Assembly: GCF_002860205.1 (NCBI RefSeq)
Contig: NZ_PGVB01000048.1
Location: 1 to 64,000 of the forward strand
DNA: 64,000 nucleotides
Origin: Bacillus sp. T33-2
GTDB taxonomy: Bacteria; Bacillota; Bacilli; Bacillales; Cytobacillaceae
Direction: 5' to 3'
The notes under the pieces were generated by a model, which was not told the DNA's origin, did no database searches, and saw only the letters and a program-made list of their open reading frames with translations. Both the position numbers and the translations under genes were made by a program. Shown in pieces: positions 18,345 through 26,896 of this stretch. How positions within the stretch are numbered: the first letter of the stretch is position 1; each line of letters opens with the position of its first letter.

Positions 18345-19161
18345 TCATACTACGTCCTTTTTCATCCTCAATAATGTCGTTGCCAGGGTTATATGATCCC
18401 ATAATCAATTTAACTAATATCATCAGTAAAGATAGATTCCCGCTGAAACTGTTTATCTTTGTAGGAACCTTTCCATCATCAGGATATTTTCTTGTTACAG
18501 GGACTTCTTTTGTTTGAAAGCCTAACTGAGATGCTCTCACTGACAGATATGCTAAAAGTTCATATGTATCAAAGATTTCACGAAAGGGGTTTACTCGAGG
18601 ATCCAGTATGTATCTTCTGCTATAGCCCCTGAACCCATTTGTTGTATCGGTATACCTAAAACCTGCTACCAGACTTATAATGGGTGCATGGATTAACTTA
18701 ATGGCAACATCACGAATAATAGGAGTATTAACAGCTTTTCCACCTTTTATATACCTGGATCCTTGTATAAAGTCAAACCCGGATTCTAATTCATTAATGA
18801 AGATAGGAATAGCATTGACATCATCTTTATCATTGCCGTCAATTGTGATAATACCTTCATAACCTTGTTTTAATGCGTAGGCATAACCTATTCTCAGTTG
18901 GGAACTTAATTTCCCTTTATCTTTTTTTACTATGAGTGTCCTTACTCCCATAGACTGTAAAAGATTTATATTAGTAGACCCGTCTGTACTGCCACCATCT
19001 ACAATAACAAGATCGATATCATTGGAAAATGACTTCATTTTTGTTAATTGTTTTATGATTCGCTCCCCTTCGTTAATGATGGGAATAATAATACAGTATT
19101 TTGATGTCTTTTGTTTCATCTCATGATATTCAGCATTTGGAACCTGCCAATTACGTTCCAT
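18337..19161 (-). CDS. GT2 glycosyltransferase, polyprenyl-phosphate mannose synthase-like
   Basis: Predicted 274-residue cytoplasmic GT2 enzyme with the GT-A nucleotide-binding region (IIPIINEGERI, DLVIVDGGSTDGS) and an acidic metal-binding motif (TIDGNDKDD). It has no membrane helices, resembling DPM-type synthases that load sugar onto a polyprenyl phosphate. I chose the ATG at 19161, 7 nt after GGAGGAG, in place of a longer start at 19209 that would overlap the preceding gene. It is the fourth gene of the minus-strand operon, between the sugar isomerase and the FAD oxidoreductase. Confidence 0.86.
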   Translation of the reverse strand: MERNWQVPNAEYHEMKQKTSKYCIIIPIINEGERIIKQLTKMKSFSNDIDLVIVDGGSTDGSTNINLLQSMGVRTLIVKKDKGKLSSQLRIGYAYALKQGYEGIITIDGNDKDDVNAIPIFINELESGFDFIQGSRYIKGGKAVNTPIIRDVAIKLIHAPIISLVAGFRYTDTTNGFRGYSRRYILDPRVNPFREIFDTYELLAYLSVRASQLGFQTKEVPVTRKYPDDGKVPTKINSFSGNLSLLMILVKLIMGSYNPGNDIIEDEKGRSMNV

Positions 19162-19186
19162 ATTGTTACTCCTCCATTGTTGCCTT

Positions 19187-19999
19187 TTAATTGTAGACAC
19201 TTTGAACAAAACTTAAACAACTTCTAACTGTCTCAATGTTTGAATGGTTTATTCCGGATTTCATTTCGATTGAAACATAATTAGTATAATTAATATCATG
19301 TAAAACCCTGGCTATCTGTTTGTGATTAACTTTTCCATTTTGAACCATGTTGAGTTGGGGTTCACTAATGTGAAAATGTTTAAGATACGGAAAGGCTTTT
19401 TGTAGTGATTTTTCTACATCTTCTTCACTTAAGGTCATTCCTGCGGCATCTAAATGAAGCTGAAACCCAGGATGACTCACCTCTTCAACAAGTTTTATTC
19501 CCTCTTCAGTATTTGTAATAAAGTTACATCCGTAAATTTCGGGATTTGGTTCAATACATAGAGTGGTTGAATGCTTGAATGCTAATTCCCCAGCCTTGCG
19601 GAAAAAATCTATTGCAATATCCATTGCCTTCGTACTAGTTACATTTCCAATCAATCTATTCTTTGGAGAACCAAACACAAACACTTTTGCACCTAGTTTC
19701 GCTCCTACTTCAATGATTTTAGTTAAATACTCCAAGGTTTCTTGTCTATTACTTTGGGCTTGGAAAATTTTTAAATCGGGCCGGCCAAATAAAAGAGATT
19801 GAAGTGCGACAACATTAATGCCGTCAGAGTTCCAATAGTTTTTATACTCGCTCACATCATCATTTTTCACTATTAAAGGGTTTGTCCAAACCTTAGTTGG
19901 AGCAATTTCTACACCGGTTATCAGTAATTTCACCAATAAATCTTTGACCTCATCATCTTCCTTCAAATCCCAAGCTAAATTTGATATCGCTAATTTCAT
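19187..19999 (-). CDS. Sugar phosphate isomerase/epimerase-like TIM-barrel protein
   Basis: Predicted 270-residue protein of the AP-endonuclease-2/xylose-isomerase-like barrel superfamily. Metal-ligand style motifs appear in order: GVEIAPTK near the start, LCIEPNPEIYG (about 144-154), LHLDAAGM and HISEPQL (about 190-215) and SIEMKSG near the end. These match the usual Glu-Asp-His-Glu set of the superfamily. Gaps to neighbours are 7 and 25 bp, so it belongs to the operon. It may isomerise or epimerise a rare sugar used by the two GT2 enzymes; no specific substrate can be named. Confidence 0.83.
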   Translation of the reverse strand: MKLAISNLAWDLKEDDEVKDLLVKLLITGVEIAPTKVWTNPLIVKNDDVSEYKNYWNSDGINVVALQSLLFGRPDLKIFQAQSNRQETLEYLTKIIEVGAKLGAKVFVFGSPKNRLIGNVTSTKAMDIAIDFFRKAGELAFKHSTTLCIEPNPEIYGCNFITNTEEGIKLVEEVSHPGFQLHLDAAGMTLSEEDVEKSLQKAFPYLKHFHISEPQLNMVQNGKVNHKQIARVLHDINYTNYVSIEMKSGINHSNIETVRSCLSFVQSVYN

Positions 20000-20006
20000 T
20001 TTTTAA

Positions 20007-20774
20007 TCAACCTTCACTTCTACTATTAACATATGTTTTTATTTCGTCCAGTACATCTTCCTTAGATAATAAATAGCCATCCGTCTTGCTTTTGAAAATC
20101 CATGAATATATTGTGTTCATATCATAGAAAACTGGGTCATTTTCTGTCTTTTGTTCAAACATTAAGTCAAACGCATAACGCGCTACCTCTTTAACACTTA
20201 CCGGCTCAGTCGCAAAATTAATTAAATTAATATTGTGATCAAGACAAGTTTGAATATCCTGATACAACCTATTTAGGTTATAAAATTGAAATACGTTATC
20301 ACAATGTATCAAATCTAGACGATTATTATGAAGAAAATCATAGATAATATTCTTCTTTAATCCATTTCCAAACAAACCTGGAAGACGAATAATGGTAGAT
20401 TTCGGAAATGCATCTCTAATAAATGTCTCAAGCATAAACCGGTGTTTACCGTATGGGAGTAACCCTTCTCCATCTATCTCAGTATTTTCATGAACACCAA
20501 TAGGGCATTTATACACATCCACTGTTGATATTAAGATAAATGTTTCGCATTTAATTGTTTTTAAATTTTGTATTAAAAGTTCTATTGTTGCCAGGTCATG
20601 AGCCGGATTATTATTAGCTTTCCATTTCAATGCTGGTGCACCCGAGCAAACTACGAACTTGAAATTTTCTCCTTTAATTTCATCTATATTTTTAGAATTA
20701 TATAATTTATCGAACGTTGTTTGTCGTAGCAAGTTACTGCCAACAAAACCTGTGTATCCAATCAAACCTTTCAT
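20007..20774 (-). CDS. NAD-dependent epimerase/dehydratase (short SDR)
   Basis: Predicted 255-residue protein with an N-terminal GYTGFVGSN glycine-rich motif (variant of GxxGxxG), a catalytic-Ser-like STVDVYK strand and a Tyr...Lys-like YGKHRFMLE in the YxxxK position (the Lys register is YGKHR, so the canonical spacing is not kept). It is shorter than typical sugar epimerases (300-350 residues). The ATG follows GGAGGG. It is the second gene of the operon, 15 bp after the first GT2. Likely a nucleotide-sugar-modifying enzyme; reaction unknown. Confidence 0.8.
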   Translation of the reverse strand: MKGLIGYTGFVGSNLLRQTTFDKLYNSKNIDEIKGENFKFVVCSGAPALKWKANNNPAHDLATIELLIQNLKTIKCETFILISTVDVYKCPIGVHENTEIDGEGLLPYGKHRFMLETFIRDAFPKSTIIRLPGLFGNGLKKNIIYDFLHNNRLDLIHCDNVFQFYNLNRLYQDIQTCLDHNINLINFATEPVSVKEVARYAFDLMFEQKTENDPVFYDMNTIYSWIFKSKTDGYLLSKEDVLDEIKTYVNSRSEG

Positions 20775-20789
20775 CTAGTAGCCCTCCAT

Positions 20790-21761
20790 TCAGACAATAT
20801 TCTTTCTGTCAATATCCTGATAAATAACCGAACTGCTCGTTTCTTCTGATATATAGTAAAGAGAACCTTTTTTCGTTTCTTTTAATACTGATGATATGTA
20901 CACACTGATAATGGACAACAGCAGAAATAAAAAAAAGAACATGGAAGAATTCACTAATGACGAGGAAAGCCAACCTTCTTCTACATTTGTTTTAAAGAGG
21001 GCTACCATAAAAATATATACCATGTAAAACAAATTTAAGAAGCTAATTGAAAAGCCTAATAAAGATGACCACCTTAACAATTTATCTGAATTAGTAATAA
21101 GAATTTCTAATGCAAAACCTAAAGTATTAAAGAAATTTTTCTTCCTCCTCCAGTTTGATCTTTGAATTCTGTGAAATTTTATTGTTGTACGTTTATACCC
21201 AACTTCCAATTTTAAGTATTTTAAATATCTACTTCTATCTCGTATCTGCACCAAAGAATTAACCATTTTTCTGCTAAAGCAGACAAAATCAGAATCATTT
21301 GGATTGATATAGTATCCTGTTAACTTTTCACTAACTTTATAAAAAAACCCTGCTGATATTCTTTCAATCAATGTATCATCTTTTCTATTGTATCTCTCAC
21401 CGATTACTAAATCGTACCCAGATAACCCCTTATTTATCATTTCTGGGATTAGTTGTGGAGGGTCATAATTTAAATCCAATAACACAATAAAATCACCAAT
21501 ACAGTTATCAAGTGCTGCAGTATGAGCATATTCCTCATCGTACCTCTTCGAAAGTACAATTAACCTGACATTTTTATACTGTTTCTGTAAGTCCTTAATG
21601 TTTAAGACCGAGTTATCTGTTGACCCGTTATCCACTAAAACAATTTCATAATTATCATAATGGTTTCGTAGAAGTGTTGAAGTTTCGTCTATAAAACTCT
21701 CAAGTATTTCCATATCATTACGTATAACTGTGGCAACAGATACTATATACTGATTATTCAA
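20790..21761 (-). CDS. GT2 glycosyltransferase with two C-terminal membrane helices (GtrB/DPM-like)
   Basis: Predicted 323-residue enzyme. The GT2 domain (VATVIRNDMEIL, VLVDNGSTDNS, LLDLNYDPPQ) is followed by two hydrophobic helices at about 225-290, the layout of polyprenyl-phosphate glycosyltransferases such as GtrB and CsbB. The start is TTG, 7 nt after AAAAGGGG. It heads the five-gene minus-strand operon, divergent from the lic operon with a 305-bp spacer. With a second DPM-like enzyme in the same operon, two lipid-linked sugars may be made. Confidence 0.87.
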   Translation of the reverse strand: MNNQYIVSVATVIRNDMEILESFIDETSTLLRNHYDNYEIVLVDNGSTDNSVLNIKDLQKQYKNVRLIVLSKRYDEEYAHTAALDNCIGDFIVLLDLNYDPPQLIPEMINKGLSGYDLVIGERYNRKDDTLIERISAGFFYKVSEKLTGYYINPNDSDFVCFSRKMVNSLVQIRDRSRYLKYLKLEVGYKRTTIKFHRIQRSNWRRKKNFFNTLGFALEILITNSDKLLRWSSLLGFSISFLNLFYMVYIFMVALFKTNVEEGWLSSSLVNSSMFFFLFLLLSIISVYISSVLKETKKGSLYYISEETSSSVIYQDIDRKNIV

Positions 21762-22066
21762 GCTGTCTACCCCTTTTCAAAATATCTAGTACTTATTTAT
21801 TATAGCTGTTTAAACTTACAGCCTCCATTCATTTAAGATAAAATCCTAATTCTGTATTTGAAGAAATCTAAAGGGGAGACCCAACCATTTCGTGCCTCTA
21901 AATGAATAACATGATAATGGTGAACAGGGTGTTATGTGGTGAGAGAAAAATACATACCTATTGAATAGCAAAAATAGTAATATCTTGTAGAAATTTATTT
22001 ACAATATTAGATGCATATTATAAAATTTAAATATATTCAAAAATTGAACGTTTTATCGGAGGCATT
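21762..22066. other. Divergent spacer between the glycan operon and the lic operon
   Basis: It contains the lic promoter candidate at 21998-22026. No small gene or convincing RNA element is visible in the remainder. Confidence 0.5.
21998..22026 (+). promoter_or_regulatory. Candidate SigA promoter of the lic operon
   Basis: TTTACA (21998-22003) and TAAAAT (22021-22026) are separated by 17 nt, 40 bp upstream of the licA-fusion start codon. Confidence 0.5.
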
Positions 22067-23947
22067 ATGGAAGATAGATTGAAGCTATTAGAGGTCATTA
22101 ATAACAATACTACTATAAGCCAAAAAAAAATTGCAGATTTAATTGGTATTTCTACTGGGAAAGTCAATTATCTTATTCAGGATTTATTTATAAACGGTTT
22201 TGTCCATTCGCAAAAGCACGGGCGGAATATGAGCTATTTCTTAACGGAAAAAGGGCTAGACCTTTTACAAGAGGGCATTGAATCCTTCAAAGAAAAAAAG
22301 TTGAATATTCACCAAGCTAAGGTGGAAAAAGAGGTTAAATTAGCTGTCATTCTGGCAGCTGGACATAGGAAGGACTTTGATAAACCTGCAGGGCTGTTAG
22401 AATTGGACGGTAAACAGGTGATAAGGCGTAATATTGAAATCTTACAGGATAATGGCATTAATCAATTCGTAATTGTGACAGGATACCGAAAAGAAGCATT
22501 TCAGGAATTTAGATTGCTGCCTAACATTCAGTTTGTCGAAAATAGAAAATATAAGTGGACAGGATCGATGGCGTCTCTAGCGGTAGCCCGACAATATATT
22601 AATGATGATTTCTTATTGATTGAGGACGATATTGTCATAGAAGAAAGTGCCGTCAAACGCCTTATAAACAATCCCCAGCGTGATTGTATTTTAATCACTA
22701 ATGAGAGTGGTTCAGGTGACGAAGCATTCGTTGAGATTCGTAACGGCTTTCTGTATAAGTTGTCAAAAGACATACATCATTTTAACAGAATTGATGGAGA
22801 AATGATTGGCGTAAGTAAGTTTTCTCTGGATGTTTTTGAAAAAATGGTGGATGCATATGAACATTATAACGAGAATCCTTATATGAATTATGAATACATG
22901 CTTCTGGATATAGCCAGAAACTATAATGTTGGTTATTTAAAAATAAATAACATTGTATGGGCAGAGGTTGATACCAGGAAACAGTACGAACGTGCACTAA
23001 AGAAGATTTACCCTATCATGAAAAGAAAAGAAGCAGCATATAGGGAGAATCAGATTATTGAATACTTAGTAAGCGCGTTTAATATAGGTAAAGAATCGAT
23101 ACAGGAAATCCAACCTTTTGGTGGAATGACCAATAAAAACTATAAAGTCCTAATTGACGGTCAGGAATACGTATTGAGAATTTCTGGAATCGGTACCGAA
23201 AAAATGATAAATAGATGGGAAGAAAAATACAATGCCCAAATCGCCAGTACACTGGGTATTGATGCAGATTTGCTTTATTTTAACGAGCAAAACGGAATTA
23301 AGATTTCAAGGTTAATTCCAGAGGCAGAAACGCTTAACACTAAGACTGCAAAACGTGAAGATAATATGATTATGACGACAAATGTACTAAAACAACTGCA
23401 TCAGTCTAATCAAGCAATGGCGAGTACGTTTAATGTTTTTAACAAAATTACAGAGTATGAAATGCTATTAGCGGAATTTAACGGGAGTACGTATCCCGGG
23501 TATGATCAGATTAAGAAACAGGTCATGCAGCTTAAAGAGCTCTATATGGATATGGATGTTGTTTTAGTTCCCTGTCATAACGATACAGTTCCTGAAAATT
23601 TCGTAAAAAGTGGGGAACAGAAAATATACCTGATTGATTGGGAATACGCAGGGATGAATGATCCGATGTGGGATATTGCAGCACACTCCCTTGAGTGTGA
23701 GTTTTCCGAGGAAGACGAGGAATTATTTTTAAGTTATTATTTGGAGCAAAGTGAGATACCCCATGATATTAAAATAAGAATCTTGATGAATAAAATTTTC
23801 CAAGACTTCCTTTGGACGATTTGGACAAACATTAAAGAGGCAAAAGGTGAAAATTTTGGTGCTTACGGATTAGAACGTTTCCACCGCGCAAAAGAAAATC
23901 TGTCTATACTAATGTCGAAGGAGAAAAAATATGCGCTCTCAAAATAA
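22067..23947 (+). CDS. licA: Trifunctional LicA: winged helix + nucleotidyltransferase + choline kinase
   Basis: Predicted 626-residue fusion. Residues about 1-75 form a MarR-like winged helix (TTISQKKIADLIGISTGKVN). Residues about 91-320 form an NTP_transferase domain with a shortened signature (LAAGHRKDFDKPAGLLEL) and an IEDDIV metal site. Residues about 335-615 form a choline kinase (LicA/APH fold) with FGGMTNKNY, the Brenner motif HNDTVPEN (His504, Asp506, Asn511), DWEYAGMNDPMWD and a C-terminal segment that closely resembles, from memory, pneumococcal LicA. It phosphorylates imported choline with ATP. The ATG follows CGGAGG. The next gene starts 17 bp before its stop. The winged helix could be a choline-responsive regulator of this operon. 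The role of the extra nucleotidyltransferase is open, since a separate LicC follows. Confidence 0.9.
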   Translation: MEDRLKLLEVINNNTTISQKKIADLIGISTGKVNYLIQDLFINGFVHSQKHGRNMSYFLTEKGLDLLQEGIESFKEKKLNIHQAKVEKEVKLAVILAAGHRKDFDKPAGLLELDGKQVIRRNIEILQDNGINQFVIVTGYRKEAFQEFRLLPNIQFVENRKYKWTGSMASLAVARQYINDDFLLIEDDIVIEESAVKRLINNPQRDCILITNESGSGDEAFVEIRNGFLYKLSKDIHHFNRIDGEMIGVSKFSLDVFEKMVDAYEHYNENPYMNYEYMLLDIARNYNVGYLKINNIVWAEVDTRKQYERALKKIYPIMKRKEAAYRENQIIEYLVSAFNIGKESIQEIQPFGGMTNKNYKVLIDGQEYVLRISGIGTEKMINRWEEKYNAQIASTLGIDADLLYFNEQNGIKISRLIPEAETLNTKTAKREDNMIMTTNVLKQLHQSNQAMASTFNVFNKITEYEMLLAEFNGSTYPGYDQIKKQVMQLKELYMDMDVVLVPCHNDTVPENFVKSGEQKIYLIDWEYAGMNDPMWDIAAHSLECEFSEEDEELFLSYYLEQSEIPHDIKIRILMNKIFQDFLWTIWTNIKEAKGENFGAYGLERFHRAKENLSILMSKEKKYALSK

Positions 23948-24905
23948 GGGTATCTTATATGGTTTGTTATCTGGATTTACCTGGGCAGTGGACACGGTAC
24001 TAATTGGAATTATTTTGTCCTCAGCTTTATTTATGTCTACTGACAAAGTCATTTTTCTCGCCCCACTGGTAAGTACCTTTTTCCATGATGCACTATCCAG
24101 TTTGTGGATGATGGTGTACTTAGGAATAAAAGGGGAATTAAAAAATTCTTTATCGAAAATAAGAACGAGAAGCGGGATGTTTGTCATCCTTGGGGCATTG
24201 CTTGGTGGCCCAATTGGCATGACATTCTATGTATTGTCTGTAAAGTATATAGGTGCCTCGCTAGCAGCATCAATGTCTGCCGTTTATCCTGCCATAGGAG
24301 CGTTTTTTGCATTCTTAATATTAAAAGACAGGTTAACTTTAAAAAACTGGATTGGTTTGTTTATAAGTATACTGTTTATATTCTTACTGGGGTATTCAAG
24401 TGGAGGCATTCAGTCGGAAAATGTAGTCTTAGGATTTTTGTTCATCTTGTTTTGCATTTTCGGGTGGGGCATGGAGTGTGTCATCCTTGCTTATGGAATG
24501 AAGGAAGATGAGGTTTTGCCTGAGCAAGCCTTGCAAATAAGACAGCTTGTTTCCGCTGTAACATATGGAATATTAATTCTGCCTTTGTTTGGCGGCTATT
24601 CTTTAGTCCCAAAGGTCGTATGGAATATTGAATTTGTGTTTATAGCCATTATTGCTCTTTCAGGGACAGCATCCTATGTTTTTTATTATAAAGCGATTTA
24701 TTCATTAGGTCCTACCCGAGCCATGGCTTTAAATATATCATACTCTGCATGGGCAATTATCCTGAGCTTTTTTATTACTGGGACACCTATTACAATAAAA
24801 TTAGTTTTTTTCAGTATTATGATATTGTTGGGTTCTGTCATAGCAGTGGCTAATCCTGGTGAGTTGAAGTTTAAAAATCTACTTAAAATGGGGAGAACAG
24901 CTTAA
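23931..24905 (+). CDS. licB: LicB-type choline transporter (DMT/EamA family)
   Basis: Predicted 324-residue inner-membrane permease with about ten helices in two EamA halves. The segments GALLGGPIGM, VKYIGASLAASMSAVYPAIGA, IRQLVSAVTY and ALNISYSAWA match, as I remember it, the pneumococcal choline transporter LicB closely. It would import choline for LicA. The start ATG is preceded by GAAGGAG and overlaps the licA-fusion stop by 17 bp; its own stop overlaps the licC start (TAATG), so the three genes are translationally coupled. Confidence 0.9.
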   Translation: MRSQNKGILYGLLSGFTWAVDTVLIGIILSSALFMSTDKVIFLAPLVSTFFHDALSSLWMMVYLGIKGELKNSLSKIRTRSGMFVILGALLGGPIGMTFYVLSVKYIGASLAASMSAVYPAIGAFFAFLILKDRLTLKNWIGLFISILFIFLLGYSSGGIQSENVVLGFLFILFCIFGWGMECVILAYGMKEDEVLPEQALQIRQLVSAVTYGILILPLFGGYSLVPKVVWNIEFVFIAIIALSGTASYVFYYKAIYSLGPTRAMALNISYSAWAIILSFFITGTPITIKLVFFSIMILLGSVIAVANPGELKFKNLLKMGRTA

Positions 24906-25594
24906 TGCGTGCAATTATCCTTGCAGCAGGGATGGGTACGAGAATGAGGCCTCTGACCTTGAATACACCGAAATCTTTGGTTGAGGTTAATGGTGTGCCT
25001 ATGCTCGAAAGGCAAATACAATTCTTGCAAGAAAAAGGTATCAACGACATTATTATCGTTACAGGTTATTTGAAAGAAAAATTTGAATATCTAAAATCTA
25101 AATACGGCGTTATGCTGGTTAATAATGAAAAATATGATATATATAATAATCTTTATACAATGCATCTTGTAAAAGAATATTTGCCCAATTCATACGTAAT
25201 AGAAGGAGATGTTTTTTTAAACAACAATTTTTTGTTGGAGGCACCAGAGACTTCACTTTATTTTAGTGCAAAAAAACCTAAATTTCAAAATGAATGGATT
25301 CTCAGATTCGATGCCGACAATACAGTTCAAAACATTGAAGTCGGTGACGGGGAACAAGAATTTATCCTTTGTGGCGTGTCATTCTGGTCTGAGAAAGACG
25401 GCTTATTTATTTCCCAGAAGATAGAAGATGCAATAAAATCAAAGGATTATATTGAACTTTACTGGGATGATATTGTAAAAGAGAATCTTTCAAAATTAAC
25501 TGTTCATATCCATAAAATCAATGCAAATGATAGCTATGAAATAGATTCTCTTGAAGAATTACAACAAGTAAATGAATCACTGCGCAGTCTTTAA
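24905..25594 (+). CDS. licC: CTP:phosphocholine cytidylyltransferase LicC
   Basis: Predicted 229-residue cytoplasmic enzyme that makes CDP-choline from CTP and phosphocholine. The N-terminus has the nucleotidyltransferase signature LAAGMGTRMRPLT...PKSLVEVNG. Further blocks GINDIIIVTGYLKE, YNNLYTMHLVKE, CGVSFWS, ELYWDDIVKEN and YEIDSLEEL follow pneumococcal LicC along its whole length, and the size is the same (229 residues). It is the third gene of the lic operon. No licD phosphocholine transferase is present next to it, in contrast to pneumococcus where licD genes lie in a second locus. Confidence 0.92.
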   Translation: MRAIILAAGMGTRMRPLTLNTPKSLVEVNGVPMLERQIQFLQEKGINDIIIVTGYLKEKFEYLKSKYGVMLVNNEKYDIYNNLYTMHLVKEYLPNSYVIEGDVFLNNNFLLEAPETSLYFSAKKPKFQNEWILRFDADNTVQNIEVGDGEQEFILCGVSFWSEKDGLFISQKIEDAIKSKDYIELYWDDIVKENLSKLTVHIHKINANDSYEIDSLEELQQVNESLRSL

Positions 25595-25631
25595 CATAAG
25601 GAAAGCGGCGAATGCTGCTTTTCTTTATTTC

Positions 25632-25659
25632 AGCTATCAGGCTCCTGATAGCTTTTTTT
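25632..25659 (+). terminator. Rho-independent terminator of the lic operon
   Basis: AGCTATCAG / CTGATAGCT forms a 9-bp perfect stem with a GCTC loop followed by a T-run. A second, weaker hairpin (AAAGCGGC / GCTGCTTT) lies just before it at about 25602-25622. Confidence 0.93.
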
Positions 25660-25836
25660 AACCAGGGTTGCAATCTAACCTTATTAGTAGTGTGTACAAC
25701 AATTTTTTTATAAGATGAGGAGCATAGTGGTAGAGGGTTGAAAACAAGTACGTATTATGAAATAATTTTAGGGAAAATAACATTCTTATAGTTGTATTAA
25801 AATCAGTTAACATAGAACCATAAGGGGATAAACTAA

Positions 25837-26712
25837 ATGAAAAAAGTCAAGAAAGCAATCATTCCCGCTGCAGGTCTCGGTACACGGTTTTTGCCAGCTA
25901 CTAAAGCGATGCCAAAAGAGATGCTGCCAATTGTAGATAAGCCAACCATACAATATATAGTGGAAGAGGCAATTGAATCTGGAATAGAAGATATTATTAT
26001 AGTAACTGGGAAAGGAAAACGGGCCATTGAGGATCATTTCGACCATGCTTTTGAACTGGAACAAACTTTGTATAATAAAGAGAAGTATGAACTATTAGAG
26101 AAAGTCCAAGCGCCATCAAAACTGGTGGACATACATTATATCCGGCAAAAGGAACCGAAAGGCTTAGGACATGCTGTCTGGTGTGCCCGGAATTTCATTG
26201 GAGATGAGCCGTTTGCCGTTCTGTTGGGTGATGATATTGTCCAGGCAGAAACCCCATGTCTTAAACAGTTGATAAACCAGTATGACAGTACACTTTCATC
26301 TGTGATAGGCGTCAAGCGTGTTCCAGAAAGTGAGACACATCGTTACGGGATAATTGATCCTATTGATCAAAAAGGCCGTTCTTTTCAAGTAAGGAATTTT
26401 GTTGAAAAACCTGAACCAGGAAGCGCTCCTTCTAATCTCGCTATTATTGGAAGGTACGTGTTCACACCTGAAATCTTCATGTTTTTAGATAAGCAGGAGA
26501 TCGGTGCTGGTGGAGAAATTCAATTGACAGATGCCATTCAGAGGTTAAATGAAATTCAGCGAGTGTTTGCTTATGAATTCGAGGGTGAAAGATATGATGT
26601 CGGGGAAAAACTCGGTTTTATTGAAACAACTATAGAGTTTGCCTTGCAAAATAGTGAATTAAAAGATGATTTGCTGGCATTTATGGCGCGTAAATTAGGT
26701 GTTGAGCGATAG
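25837..26712 (+). CDS. galU: UTP-glucose-1-phosphate uridylyltransferase
   Basis: Predicted 291-residue cytoplasmic enzyme (GalU/GtaB) that makes UDP-glucose for wall polysaccharide and lipid glycosylation. Visible motifs: [20 protein letters not shown] at the N-terminus, LGDDIV metal site, [17 protein letters not shown], and GEIQLTDAI. Length is standard for the Bacillus enzyme. The ATG follows AAGGGGATAAACTAA. In B. subtilis gtaB also sits in the teichoic acid region. It is followed after 184 bp by a GT2 gene, with a long hairpin between them. Confidence 0.96.
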   Translation: MKKVKKAIIPAAGLGTRFLPATKAMPKEMLPIVDKPTIQYIVEEAIESGIEDIIIVTGKGKRAIEDHFDHAFELEQTLYNKEKYELLEKVQAPSKLVDIHYIRQKEPKGLGHAVWCARNFIGDEPFAVLLGDDIVQAETPCLKQLINQYDSTLSSVIGVKRVPESETHRYGIIDPIDQKGRSFQVRNFVEKPEPGSAPSNLAIIGRYVFTPEIFMFLDKQEIGAGGEIQLTDAIQRLNEIQRVFAYEFEGERYDVGEKLGFIETTIEFALQNSELKDDLLAFMARKLGVER

Positions 26713-26746
26713 AACATTTCTGGATCCGCATAGCTGAATAGATAAT

Positions 26747-26789
26747 GAACTAAAAATGTATCAAAGCATCATTGATACATTATTAGTTC
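26747..26789. repeat. 18-bp inverted repeat hairpin between galU and a GT2 gene
   Basis: GAACTAAAAATGTATCAA and TTGATACATTATTAGTTC pair at 17 of 18 positions (one A-A mismatch) around a 7-nt loop. No T-run follows, so it is not a typical terminator. It may be a protein-binding palindrome, an mRNA-stability element or a terminator for the opposite strand, where again no T-run is present. Confidence 0.85.
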
Positions 26790-26896
26790 TGTGGGTCTAA
26801 TGATGGGTAGAGTCATGAAAACAAATTGTATGATTCGTACAGTTTATAATTGGAAAAAATAGTTGAAACTGCTACCCAGCGATAGGAGAAAGTCAC

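Noticed and set aside
26747-26789. Terminator after galU
   Set aside because: The stem is strong but no T-run follows on either strand, so it is listed as an inverted repeat instead.
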